Part shown: positions 7,197-14,550 of the stretch, one piece after another
How the letters are laid out: every line of letters begins with the position of its first letter
Position numbering within the stretch: position 1 is the first letter of the stretch
DNA from: Anaerotignum sp.
Lineage (GTDB): Bacteria; Bacillota; Clostridia; Lachnospirales; Anaerotignaceae
Length of the DNA stretch: 18,368 bases
Assembly: GCA_017442465.1 (NCBI GenBank)
Contig: JAFRZQ010000038.1
Coordinates: 1 to 18,368, forward strand
Direction: 5' to 3'
The notes under the pieces: model-generated
Told to the model about the DNA's origin: nothing
Database searches by the model: none
Seen by the model: the letters and a program-made list of their open reading frames with translations, nothing else
Program-made: the position numbers and the translations under genes

Positions 7197-8012
7197 ATGC
7201 CCAACAATAACTGGTACGAAACAAGTGAAGATATGCTGATGCCCTTGCCGCTGACAGAAGCAGAGGTCAGCGGTGTTTATACCGAAGAGATCCTGACGGA
7301 GGAAGTACCTAATGACAATGCGAGAGGACGTTATCCCTCTATCACGCTTCCAAATAACACCAGCATCACGGTAATCCCAATCATTCCCGGTATTACTTTA
7401 TATGGATATATCCGCTTTCTGAATGCCAGTCCTGGCGAACAGAGGGTAGATATCTATGTGAATGGCAGGAAGGTGGCAGATAGTCTGCTGTATCGGGAAT
7501 TTACGGAATATATGAAGGTATTCCCCGGCTGGTATCGCATTGCGGTCTATGCGGCAGGCACAAGAAGGAATCCTCTGACGGTAACGACTCTGCGGATCCG
7601 TGCCAATGATATCATCACCATGGCAGTAACAGGACTATCTGGGGATATTTCTACCCAAACCATCAACGACAGCCGCCGTTGGCTGGGCGGCAATAACGCC
7701 TATGTCCGCTTTGTGCAGCTCTCTCCCAATGCCCCTGCCATGGATGCCTACTGGGATGATGCATTGGTTCTGGCGGAACTGAATTACGGCGATGTGAGCC
7801 GCTATTTGCAGACCACGGCAGACAGCCATAACCTGAAAATGCGGGATAGCCTCAGCGGAGCAAATCTGGTGGAAAGTCCGGATGTATCCGTGGAAAACGG
7901 CAAGGCCTATACCATCTATATCGTAGGGGATATCAATGACAGAACAGGCCTGCAGATCCTTGTGCCGCTGGAAGGGGCGACCTATCTGGATTTTGGGGAC
8001 AATAATAGGTAA
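7197..8012 (+). CDS. DUF4397-repeat protein, function unknown
   Basis: A 271-residue protein with no signal peptide or membrane helix. After a polar acidic N-terminus (1-70) come two DUF4397-like beta-sandwich repeats: YIRFLNASPGEQRVDIYVNG (from about 71), continuing to IITMAVTG, and YVRFVQLSPNAPAMDAYWDD (from about 165), continuing to YTIYIVGD. Each begins with the typical Y-[IV]-R-F-x-x-x-[SA]-P block. The domain is often found in surface proteins; without a secretion signal this one may stay inside the cell or be placed on another structure such as a spore, which is a guess. AAGGAG at 7177-7182 is 14 bases from the ATG, rather far. No convincing sigma-A promoter is visible between the ferritin terminator and the gene. 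Confidence 0.75.
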   Translation: MPNNNWYETSEDMLMPLPLTEAEVSGVYTEEILTEEVPNDNARGRYPSITLPNNTSITVIPIIPGITLYGYIRFLNASPGEQRVDIYVNGRKVADSLLYREFTEYMKVFPGWYRIAVYAAGTRRNPLTVTTLRIRANDIITMAVTGLSGDISTQTINDSRRWLGGNNAYVRFVQLSPNAPAMDAYWDDALVLAELNYGDVSRYLQTTADSHNLKMRDSLSGANLVESPDVSVENGKAYTIYIVGDINDRTGLQILVPLEGATYLDFGDNNR

Positions 8013-8040
8013 TTTCAATGTATTTTTTCGGGAAAAACCT

Positions 8041-8068
8041 TTGCGAATCAGGATTTCCTTGTTATAAT
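8041..8068 (+). promoter_or_regulatory. Probable sigma-A promoter of coaBC
   Basis: TTGCGA (8041-8046), 16 bases, TATAAT (8063-8068) with an extended -10 TG (8060-8061). The predicted start near 8075 leaves a leader of about 60 bases. The leader contains a small hairpin GCCGC/GCGGC (8083-8097). Confidence 0.75.
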
Positions 8069-8135
8069 ACTGTCAATGGTAAGCCGCAAAGGGCGGCAAG
8101 GAAAATGAAGTACGATAAGAAAAGGGAGATTTGAA

Positions 8136-9344
8136 ATGTTAAAAGGCAAAACCGTTGTTTTGGGCGTAACAGGCAGTATCGCTGCTTATAAAATGGCAAA
8201 TGTGGCAAGTATGCTGGTGAAAATGCATGCAGATGTTCATGTGATCATGACACAGAATGCTTGTCAGTTCATCACACCTGTTACTTTCGAAACACTGACA
8301 GGAAATAAATGTATGGTCGATACTTTTGACCGTAATTTCCAGTTCCATGTAGCTCATGTTTCTATTGCGAAAAAAGCTGATGTGGTACTGATCGCACCTG
8401 CAAGCGCAAATGTGATCGGCAAACTGGCAAACGGCATTGCAGATGATATGCTGACAACAACAGTGATGGCTTGCACATGCAAGATCATTCTGGCGCCTGC
8501 TATGAATACAAATATGTATCATAACCCTATCCTGCAGGATAATCTGAAGAAACTGGCTGGTTACGGCTACGAAATCATCGCACCTGCAAAAGGTATGCTG
8601 GCTTGCAGAGATGAAGGCGACGGCAAAATGCCTTCCGAAGATGTACTGGTAAACTATATCGTAAGAGAAATCGCTTATGAAAAAGATCTGGCTGGCATGA
8701 AAGTCATCGTAACAGCAGGTCCTACACAGGAAAGTGTTGACCCTGTTCGCTATATCACAAACCACTCCACAGGTAAAATGGGTTATGAACTGGCAAAGGC
8801 AGCTATGCTGCGCGGTGCGGAAGTAACACTGGTCAGTGGTGTAACATCTCTTGCAAAACCCATGTTCATTGATTATGTACAGGTTAGAAGCGCTGGGGAT
8901 ATGTTCGAAGCTATGAAGGAACGCTTCCTGGATAACGATATCATCATCAAGGCTGCAGCTGTTGCAGACTACACACCCAGTTCCTATAACGAAGAAAAAA
9001 CAAAGAAAAAAGACGATGATATGTCCATTCCTCTGACAAGAACACAGGATATCCTGAAATATATGGGTGAAAACAGAAGAGAAGGTCAGTTCTACTGCGG
9101 CTTCTCCATGGAAACACAGAACATGCTGGAAAACTCCCGTGTGAAACTGGATAAGAAAAATATCGACATGGTCGTTGCAAACAACCTGAAAGTAGCTGGC
9201 AGCGGCTTCGGTACAGATACAAACGTAGTAACCATGATCTCCAAAGAAGAAGAGATCGAACTGGAACTCTTGACAAAAGAAGAAGTTTCCCACTGTATTC
9301 TGGATGAGATCCTGAAACTGAAGGCGTTGAAAGAAAGCAAATAA
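8136..9344 (+). CDS. coaBC: Bifunctional phosphopantothenoylcysteine decarboxylase / phosphopantothenate-cysteine ligase
   Basis: Carries out two consecutive steps of coenzyme A synthesis: it joins cysteine to 4'-phosphopantothenate (CoaB half) and decarboxylates the product to 4'-phosphopantetheine (CoaC half, FMN). The 402 residues match the family. CoaC half: GSIAAYK near the N-terminus, HVSIAKKADVVLIAPASAN with His74, PAMNTNM with Asn124, GMLACRDEGDGKM with Cys157. CoaB half: TAGPTQESVDPVRYITNHST with Asn209, AAAVADY and Lys288. These match His75, Asn125, Cys158, Asn210 and Lys289 of the E. coli enzyme, so both activities should be intact. Start ATG 8136 follows AAAAGGGAG. It has its own promoter and terminator. 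Most Thr codons are ACA. Confidence 0.96.
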   Translation: MLKGKTVVLGVTGSIAAYKMANVASMLVKMHADVHVIMTQNACQFITPVTFETLTGNKCMVDTFDRNFQFHVAHVSIAKKADVVLIAPASANVIGKLANGIADDMLTTTVMACTCKIILAPAMNTNMYHNPILQDNLKKLAGYGYEIIAPAKGMLACRDEGDGKMPSEDVLVNYIVREIAYEKDLAGMKVIVTAGPTQESVDPVRYITNHSTGKMGYELAKAAMLRGAEVTLVSGVTSLAKPMFIDYVQVRSAGDMFEAMKERFLDNDIIIKAAAVADYTPSSYNEEKTKKKDDDMSIPLTRTQDILKYMGENRREGQFYCGFSMETQNMLENSRVKLDKKNIDMVVANNLKVAGSGFGTDTNVVTMISKEEEIELELLTKEEVSHCILDEILKLKALKESK

Positions 9345-9354
9345 GCATAACAAC

Positions 9355-9388
9355 AAAGACCCCGAACAGAATCGTTCGAGGTCTTTTT
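9355..9388. terminator. Convergent terminator between coaBC and the citrate operon
   Basis: Stem AAAGACC-CGAAC / GTTCG-GGTCTTT with one C/A mismatch and a 6-base loop, followed by a T run on the plus strand. On the minus strand it follows the isocitrate dehydrogenase stop by about 10 bases with TTTGTTGTT behind it. It is strong for coaBC and a weaker but likely terminator for the opposing operon. Confidence 0.85.
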
Positions 9389-9397
9389 CTTGTTTTT

Positions 9398-10396
9398 TTA
9401 CAGTTTTGCAATAACGGCATCTGCAAATTCTTCTGTAGATGCTGTGCCGCCCATATCCTGTGTCAGTGTTTTCCCTTCGGAAATGACTTCGGATACGGCT
9501 TTTTCAATGGCAGCGGCTGCCTTTGCTTCGCCCAGATGTGCCAGCATCAGGGAAGCGGAAAGGATGCATGCTGTGGGGTTGATCTTATGCTGTCCAGCAA
9601 TATCAGGGGCAGAACCGTGGATTGGTTCGAAAATTGCGCCGTCCACACCGATGTTTGCACTGGGTGTCAGACCTAAGCCGCCTACCAGACCTGCGCACAG
9701 GTCGGATACGATATCACCGTACAGGTTAGGGCAAACCAGAACATCGTAATCTTCGGGATGCATTACCAGTCTCATGCACATGGCATCTACGATGCTGTCA
9801 TTGAATTCGATCTGAGGGTATTCCTTGGCGATTTCCTTTGCTACGCTCAGGAAGAGACCGTCTGTACATTTCATGATATTTGCTTTATGTACGGCTGTGA
9901 CTTTCTTTCTGCCTTCACGTACAGCATAATCGAAAGCATAACGGCAGATGCGTTCGCAGCCTTTTCTTGTGATCAGTTTGATGCTTTCCGCTGCGTCTTC
10001 ACCGATCATATGCTCGATACCTGCGTAGAGGTCTTCTGTATTTTCCCTTACGATAACCAAATCGATATTTTCAAATCTTGTGATGACACCGGGATATGTT
10101 TTGGCGGGGCGAACGTTTGCGTAAAGGTCAAAGGTTTTACGCAAAGCAACGTTTACGCTGCGGAATCCTGTACCAACAGGTGTGGTGATAGGGCCTTTCA
10201 GGGCAACGCCGTTTTTGCGAATGGAGACGATGACATGATCGGGCAGGGGAGTGCCGTATTTTTCGATCATGGCTGCGCCGGCTTCCATTTCATCCCATTC
10301 AATTGCTACACCGGTAGCTTCTACGACTTTTTTTGCGGCTGCGACTACTTCGGGGCCGCTGCCGTCGCCGGGGATCAGAGTTACTTTATATGCCAT
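9398..10396 (-). CDS. Isocitrate dehydrogenase, NAD-dependent type
   Basis: Oxidises isocitrate to 2-oxoglutarate and CO2, the last step of the oxidative TCA arm that feeds glutamate. 332 residues, the short isocitrate/isopropylmalate dehydrogenase form. Substrate loop GFRSVNVALRKTFDLYANVR (Ser80, Asn82, Arg86, Arg96), Arg117, Tyr124, Lys171 and metal ligands Asp204, Asp228, Asp232 are all visible. The cofactor loop reads HGSAPDIAGQ with Asp265-Ile266 where NADP enzymes have Lys-Tyr (HGTAPKYAG), which points to NAD. The S-x-N-V-A-L-R loop favours isocitrate over isopropylmalate or homoisocitrate. GAAGGT lies 8 bases before the ATG. It is the third gene of the operon, 63 bases after aconitase. 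Confidence 0.93.
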   Translation of the reverse strand: MAYKVTLIPGDGSGPEVVAAAKKVVEATGVAIEWDEMEAGAAMIEKYGTPLPDHVIVSIRKNGVALKGPITTPVGTGFRSVNVALRKTFDLYANVRPAKTYPGVITRFENIDLVIVRENTEDLYAGIEHMIGEDAAESIKLITRKGCERICRYAFDYAVREGRKKVTAVHKANIMKCTDGLFLSVAKEIAKEYPQIEFNDSIVDAMCMRLVMHPEDYDVLVCPNLYGDIVSDLCAGLVGGLGLTPSANIGVDGAIFEPIHGSAPDIAGQHKINPTACILSASLMLAHLGEAKAAAAIEKAVSEVISEGKTLTQDMGGTASTEEFADAVIAKL

Positions 10397-10438
10397 ATTA
10401 TTTACCTTCTTTCTTTTTGAGGGTTTTCCCCTTGCAGG

Positions 10439-10459
10439 TTTTGGGGCGGAGCCCCAAAA
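10439..10459. repeat. Perfect GC-rich hairpin directly after the aconitase stop
   Basis: A 9-bp perfect inverted repeat TTTTGGGGC / GCCCCAAAA with a 3-base loop, starting at the first base after the aconitase TGA. No T run follows it on the operon strand, so it is unlikely to be a full terminator. Possible roles are protection of the upstream mRNA, partial termination before the dehydrogenase gene, or a dispersed palindromic element. Confidence 0.8.
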
Positions 10460-12394
10460 TCATTTCGCGTCTTTGGTGTAGTTCAGGAGACCGCCTGCCA
10501 ACAGAATGTCTGCCTGTCTTGCAGAAATATTCAGTCTTGTGGCAAATTCCTTGCCTGTACGTGTGCATGTTACCATGACTTCCTGGCCTTTCACAGCACC
10601 TTTGATCTGATCTGCTGCATATTTAACGATCAGTTCATCACCCAGCTGGATGCTGTCATAATCCCATTCATTAACGAATACCAGAGGCAGGATACCGTTG
10701 TTGATGAGGTTCGCCATGTGGATACGGGCAAAGGATTTTGCAATTACACCTTTGACGCCCAGCTGCAGGGGAGCCAATGCTGCGTGTTCTCGGCTGGAGC
10801 CCTGACCATAGTTCTGACCGGCGATGATGAACCCGCCGCCTGCTTTTTTCGCTCTTGCAGGGAATTCAGGATCGCAGGGTGTCAGGCAGTAATCTGCCAG
10901 ATAAGGTACGTTGGAACGGAAGGGCAGGAGTTTTGCATTGGAAGGCATGATGTGGTCTGTTGTGATGTTGTCTTCCACTTTGATCAGGCTTTCGCCTTTG
11001 ATTTCTTTGGGTACTTTTACATTCTTAGGGAAGGGCTGGATATTAGGGCCTCTTACCACTTTTACATCTTCGCCTTCAGGAGCAGGTGCGATGATCAGGT
11101 TATCATTTACCATGAAATGCTCGGGCATGGAAACCAGAGGTGCATCTCCTAAGCTATGGGGATCTGTGACTACACCTGCCAGTGCGGATGCAACGGCAGT
11201 TTCAGGGGAAACAATATAAACCTGTGCGGATTTTGTGCCGCTTCTGCCTTCGAAGTTTCTGTTTACCGTACGCAGGGAAACTGCATTTGTGGCAGGTGCC
11301 TGACCCATGCCGATACAAGGGCCACAGCCACATTCCAGAATTCTTGCGCCGGCGGAAATGATATCCGCCAATGCGCCGTTAGCCGCCAGCATATTCATTA
11401 CCTGTTTGGAGCCGGGGGCGATAACCAGACTGACATCAGGATGTACAGATTTGCCTTTCAAGAGGGCTGCTACTGTCATCATGTCTGTATAAGAGGAGTT
11501 TGTGCAGGAGCCGATAGCAACCTGATCCACTTTCAGACCCTGAATGTCTTTTACATTTTTGATGTTATCGGGGGAGTGAGGACACGCCACCAGAGGAACG
11601 ATCTCATCCAGTGCGATGGTCACTTCTTCGTCGTATGTTGCATCAGCATCTGCGCTCAGTTCGATCCAGTCTTCACCACGACCCTGTGCATCCAGAAATG
11701 CTTTTGTTACTTCATCAGAAGGGAATACGGATGTAGTTGCGCCCAGTTCTGCGCCCATGTTTGTAATTGTGGCACGTTGGGGAACAGACAGGGTTTTTAC
11801 GCCTTCACCTGCGTATTCCATGACCTTGCCTACGCCGCCTTTTACGGAAAGTCGTTTCAGCACTTCCAGGATAACATCTTTTGCTGTTACCCAGGGAGAA
11901 AGTTTACCCGTCAGGTTGATTCTGCAAACCTTGGGCATTGCCAGGTAATATGCACCGCCGCCCATGGCAACTGCAACATCCAGACCGCCAGCGCCGATGG
12001 CCAGCATACCGATGCCGCCGCCGGTAGGTGTATGGCTGTCAGAGCCCAGCAGGGTTTTACCGGGTTTGCCGAAGCGTTCCAGATGCACCTGATGGCAGAT
12101 GCCATTACCGGGTTTGGAGAAGTAAATGCCGTGTTTGGATGTGACTGTCTGGATATATTTGTGGTCGTCTGCATTTTCAAAGCCTGTCTGCAGAGTATTA
12201 TGGTCGATATATGCTACGGATTTTTCTGTTTTGACACGGGGGATACCAATGGCTTCAAACTGCAGGTATGCCATGGTACCTGTAGAGTCCTGTGTCAGTG
12301 TCTGGTCGATTTTGATGGCGATTTCTTTACCTGCCACCATTTCGCCGCTGACCAGATGATTTTTGATGAGTTTTTCAGTGATATTCATTCCCAT
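10460..12394 (-). CDS. Aconitate hydratase (aconitase)
   Basis: Converts citrate to isocitrate through cis-aconitate with a [4Fe-4S] cluster; cytoplasmic. 644 residues, the short single-chain bacterial form. Visible: QDSTGTMA (35-42), SDSHTPTGGG (119-128), GSCTNSSYTDM with Cys297, ECGCGPCIGMGQAPA with Cys357 and Cys360 as the other cluster ligands, and a C-terminal swivel domain containing GQNYGQGSSREHAALAP. Start ATG 12394 has GGGAGGT 8 bases upstream. Only 20 bases separate it from the citrate synthase stop, so they are co-transcribed. A homoaconitase role is conceivable for this superfamily, but the partners on both sides argue for aconitase. Confidence 0.95.
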   Translation of the reverse strand: MGMNITEKLIKNHLVSGEMVAGKEIAIKIDQTLTQDSTGTMAYLQFEAIGIPRVKTEKSVAYIDHNTLQTGFENADDHKYIQTVTSKHGIYFSKPGNGICHQVHLERFGKPGKTLLGSDSHTPTGGGIGMLAIGAGGLDVAVAMGGGAYYLAMPKVCRINLTGKLSPWVTAKDVILEVLKRLSVKGGVGKVMEYAGEGVKTLSVPQRATITNMGAELGATTSVFPSDEVTKAFLDAQGRGEDWIELSADADATYDEEVTIALDEIVPLVACPHSPDNIKNVKDIQGLKVDQVAIGSCTNSSYTDMMTVAALLKGKSVHPDVSLVIAPGSKQVMNMLAANGALADIISAGARILECGCGPCIGMGQAPATNAVSLRTVNRNFEGRSGTKSAQVYIVSPETAVASALAGVVTDPHSLGDAPLVSMPEHFMVNDNLIIAPAPEGEDVKVVRGPNIQPFPKNVKVPKEIKGESLIKVEDNITTDHIMPSNAKLLPFRSNVPYLADYCLTPCDPEFPARAKKAGGGFIIAGQNYGQGSSREHAALAPLQLGVKGVIAKSFARIHMANLINNGILPLVFVNEWDYDSIQLGDELIVKYAADQIKGAVKGQEVMVTCTRTGKEFATRLNISARQADILLAGGLLNYTKDAK

Positions 12395-12414
12395 GTTTCT
12401 TACCTCCCGGGATG

Positions 12415-13794
12415 TTATTTCATGTATTTTGCAAGGTCAGGCAGAAGAGTCTTTAATGCTGTTTCCATTTCCTCTTCAGAGATGAATGTCATTCGTCCGC
12501 CTTCATACTGTTTGTCTACCCATTCTTTCAGGATCGCTGTTTCAGGATCGTTTTTGCTGATCTTTTCTCCGTCGGGAAGAGCAAGGGACTGGTTGAGCCA
12601 GTATGCAACGCCGGCCAGACCGCTGTTCTTGTTTACTTCTACACTCAGAGGACGGTTCAGGATCTTGCCTGTATTGAAGATATTGTAGATCTCTTCATCT
12701 TTTGCTACGCCGTCTGCATGGATACCGGCTCTTGTTACGTTGAAGTCGCGTCCTACGAAAGGTGTGCGAGGGGGCAGTTTGTAATGCAGTTCTTTTTCAT
12801 AGAACTGGGCAATTTCAGTGATAACAGTAGGGTCCATGCCGTCCAAAGTACCTCTCAGAGAAGCGTATTCCATTACCATGGCTTCCAGAGGTGTATTGCC
12901 TGTTCTTTCACCGATACCCAACAGGGAAGTGTTAACTGCAGAACAACCATACAGCCATGCTGTGGAAGCATTGACAACAGCTGTATAAAAGTCGTTGTGA
13001 CCGTGCCATTCCAGCAGTTCGGAAGGCATCTGTGCAAAGTGGTTAACACCGTAAATGATACCGCCGACGGAACGGGGCAGGGTAGCACCAGGATAAGGTA
13101 CACCGTAGCCCATGGTATCGCAGAATCTGATTTTTACAGGGATCTGATATTTATCCATCAGGTGTTTCAATTCTGTTGCAAAGGGAACCACGCAGCCGTA
13201 AAAGTCAGCTCTGGTAACATCCTCAAAATGACAGCGGGGCGTGATGCCCATTTCCAGTGCAGCTTCGACGATTTCCAGATAGCCTTCAATGGCTTCCCTT
13301 CTTGTTTTGCCAAGCTTATTAAAAATATGGTAGTCAGAGCAGGATACCAGAATGCCGCATTCTTTCAGACCCATTTCTTTTACCAGTTTGAAGTCTTCTT
13401 TGGTGGCTCTGATCCAGCCTGTGATCTCAGGGAATTCAAAGCCCAGATCCCGGCAGGCATCGATGGCTTTTCTGTCTGTTTCGCTGTAGAGAAAAAATTC
13501 ACATTGTCTGATCTTGCCTTTGGGGCCGCCCAGTCTGTGCATCATTTCGTAAAGTTTTACAATCTGATCTACAGTGTAGGGAGCACGGGACTGCTGGCCG
13601 TCACGGAAGGTCGTATCTGTGATCCAGATTTCTTCAGGAACGTTCATGGGAACCTGACGGTAGTTGAATGTTACCTTGGGAACTTCGTCATAGTTGAAGT
13701 TGTCGCGATACAGGTTAGGTTCTTCTACATCCTGCAGGCTGTACTGATAGCGTCTCAGTTCCAGAAGGTTCGTTTTATTATTGTATGTAATCAA
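12415..13794 (-). CDS. Citrate (Re)-synthase
   Basis: Condenses acetyl-CoA with oxaloacetate to citrate with Re-face stereochemistry, replacing ordinary citrate synthase in some strict anaerobes (known from Clostridium kluyveri). It belongs to the HMG-CoA lyase/isopropylmalate synthase TIM-barrel family, not the usual citrate synthase fold. With TTG 13794 it has 459 residues. Metal and catalytic features: DTTFRDGQQ (Asp60, Arg64, Asp65), HFEDVTRAD, and EWHGHNDFYTA (His264, His266). The C-terminal regulatory domain of LeuA is absent. The start is chosen from AAAGGGTGAT just upstream; an ATG at 13839 lies only about 23 bases after the predicted transcript start and lacks a ribosome site. Homocitrate synthase is the main alternative; the aconitase and isocitrate dehydrogenase downstream favour citrate. 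Confidence 0.9.
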   Translation of the reverse strand: MITYNNKTNLLELRRYQYSLQDVEEPNLYRDNFNYDEVPKVTFNYRQVPMNVPEEIWITDTTFRDGQQSRAPYTVDQIVKLYEMMHRLGGPKGKIRQCEFFLYSETDRKAIDACRDLGFEFPEITGWIRATKEDFKLVKEMGLKECGILVSCSDYHIFNKLGKTRREAIEGYLEIVEAALEMGITPRCHFEDVTRADFYGCVVPFATELKHLMDKYQIPVKIRFCDTMGYGVPYPGATLPRSVGGIIYGVNHFAQMPSELLEWHGHNDFYTAVVNASTAWLYGCSAVNTSLLGIGERTGNTPLEAMVMEYASLRGTLDGMDPTVITEIAQFYEKELHYKLPPRTPFVGRDFNVTRAGIHADGVAKDEEIYNIFNTGKILNRPLSVEVNKNSGLAGVAYWLNQSLALPDGEKISKNDPETAILKEWVDKQYEGGRMTFISEEEMETALKTLLPDLAKYMK

Positions 13795-13830
13795 GAGAAT
13801 CACCCTTTCCTTTGATTTTTGTCCGTAAAT

Positions 13831-13848
13831 TAAAAACAAATGTTTTTA
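13831..13848. promoter_or_regulatory. Perfect palindrome in the citrate operon leader, possible operator
   Basis: TAAAAACA (13831-13838), AA, TGTTTTTA (13841-13848): an 8-2-8 perfect inverted repeat 14 to 31 bases downstream of the predicted transcript start. The two-base loop makes an RNA hairpin unlikely, so a protein-binding site is more plausible. The regulator is unknown. Confidence 0.4.
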
Positions 13849-13868
13849 TATGTGTTATTTAATTATAG

Positions 13869-13897
13869 AATATATCAATGAAATATCTTCTTGTCAA
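13869..13897 (-). promoter_or_regulatory. Sigma-A promoter of the citrate synthase-aconitase-IDH operon
   Basis: On the minus strand TTGACA (13897-13892), 17 bases, TATATT (13874-13869). Transcription should start near 13862, giving a leader of about 68 bases to TTG 13794. Confidence 0.78.
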
Positions 13898-14107
13898 GAT
13901 AAAATAATAAAAATACAGAATGTTTTCTTTTTGTAATAAAAAGTTTGAAAACTGCTATAAAATCAATGATTAATTGTGTTATTTGGATATTTATTTGTTT
14001 TATAAAACTATGCATAAATTATATATATAGCTGATTTTTAATGAAAATGATTCAAATAAACTATAGATAAAATATATCAGAATTTTGTTTGTGTTTTTAA
14101 GAGAAAA
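13898..14107. other. A+T-rich spacer between divergent promoters
   Basis: About 210 bases of very A+T-rich sequence with many A and T runs between the citrate operon promoter and the promoter at 14108. No open frame of note, no tRNA and no clear riboswitch fold is visible. It may carry UP-elements or regulator sites for either side. A weak plus-strand promoter-like pair (TTGTAA 13931, TATAAA 13956, spacing 19) was seen but is not convincing. Confidence 0.6.
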
Positions 14108-14136
14108 TTGGACTTTTCAAAAATATATGATACAAT
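14108..14136 (+). promoter_or_regulatory. Sigma-A promoter of the 78-residue protein gene
   Basis: TTGGAC (14108-14113), 17 bases, TACAAT (14131-14136). The transcript should start near 14143, about 25 bases before ATG 14168. The open frame can be extended to the TTG at 14108, but that TTG is the -35 box itself, so it is not a start codon. Confidence 0.78.
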
Positions 14137-14167
14137 TTATGAAAACAAAGGTATGGGAGGGTTCAAG

Positions 14168-14404
14168 ATGGAATTAAAGAAAATTCTGAAAATCGTTGAT
14201 GAGATTTATCAGCAGAAAAATGAAGTAGATGCTACAGATATTTATAAGGCGGCCGGCATTACGGCGGCGGAAGCTAATGCATTTATCGCACAGATGGAGG
14301 AAGAAGATCTGGCGGATGTTGTGGAGATCGATATGTGCTGTGGTGCAGACTATGTGGTAAAAGGCCTGACGGAAAAGGGCAAAGAACTGATCGAAAAAGA
14401 ATAA
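14168..14404 (+). CDS. Small hypothetical protein, possible winged-helix fold
   Basis: A 78-residue protein I do not recognise. Start ATG 14168 has GGGAGGG at 14155-14161, 6 bases upstream. The sequence starts MELKKILKIVDEIYQQKNEV, then a helix-turn-helix-like pair (DATDIYKAAGITAAEANAFI) and a strand-rich part with DMCCGADYVVKGLTEKGKEL, a layout like a small winged helix (the LTEKGKEL end is common in wHTH proteins). The adjacent cysteines in DMCCGADY could bind metal or sense redox state; that is a guess. It is encoded alone, divergent from the citrate operon and closed by a terminator, so a regulatory link to that operon is worth testing. Confidence 0.7.
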   Translation: MELKKILKIVDEIYQQKNEVDATDIYKAAGITAAEANAFIAQMEEEDLADVVEIDMCCGADYVVKGLTEKGKELIEKE

Positions 14405-14413
14405 GAAAAGCAG

Positions 14414-14440
14414 AAAAGGGGCGAAGGCCTCTTTTTGTTT
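14414..14440 (+). terminator. Rho-independent terminator after the 78-residue protein gene
   Basis: Stem AAAAGGGGC (14414-14422) / GCCTCTTTT (14427-14435) with one G-U pair and a GAAG loop, followed by a T-rich run. It starts 9 bases after the stop codon. Confidence 0.82.
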
Positions 14441-14464
14441 TGAAGTGGTTTCTTGCCGGTAAAC

Positions 14465-14493
14465 TTGCAACCATCTGACCGTTGTGTTATATT
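14465..14493 (+). promoter_or_regulatory. Sigma-A promoter of the esterase/ATP-grasp operon
   Basis: TTGCAA (14465-14470), 17 bases, TATATT (14488-14493). The predicted start near 14500 is about 50 bases before ATG 14551. The ten bases ending in this -35 box (AAACTTGCAA) recur exactly at the phosphofructokinase promoter. Confidence 0.75.
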
Positions 14494-14550
14494 TTAAGAT
14501 ACAAGTAGGTTTCTTTGGGGAGAGAAACCGGGGAAAAGGAGAAGAGAAAT

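Noticed and set aside
8022..8038. TTTTTTCGGGAAAAA as terminator after the DUF4397 gene
   Set aside because: Only an A/T stem of about 5 pairs with no T run after it; read-through into coaBC or a missed terminator cannot be excluded.
8139..9356. 405-codon open frame antisense to coaBC
   Set aside because: Codon-register shadow of a complete essential enzyme; it runs through the convergent terminator region.
9398..12394. Lysine (alpha-aminoadipate) pathway reading: homoaconitase and homoisocitrate dehydrogenase
   Set aside because: The dehydrogenase substrate loop S-x-N-V-A-L-R matches isocitrate enzymes, and the cluster order matches clostridial glutamate synthesis; kept only as a minor alternative.
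11156..12688. 510-codon open frame antisense to aconitase and citrate synthase
   Set aside because: Spans the junction of two well-supported genes in the complementary register; Cys/His-rich shadow composition.
13898..14107. Riboswitch or T-box in the A+T-rich spacer
   Set aside because: No GC-paired stems, specifier loop or terminator/antiterminator pair could be seen; the sequence lies outside both predicted transcripts.
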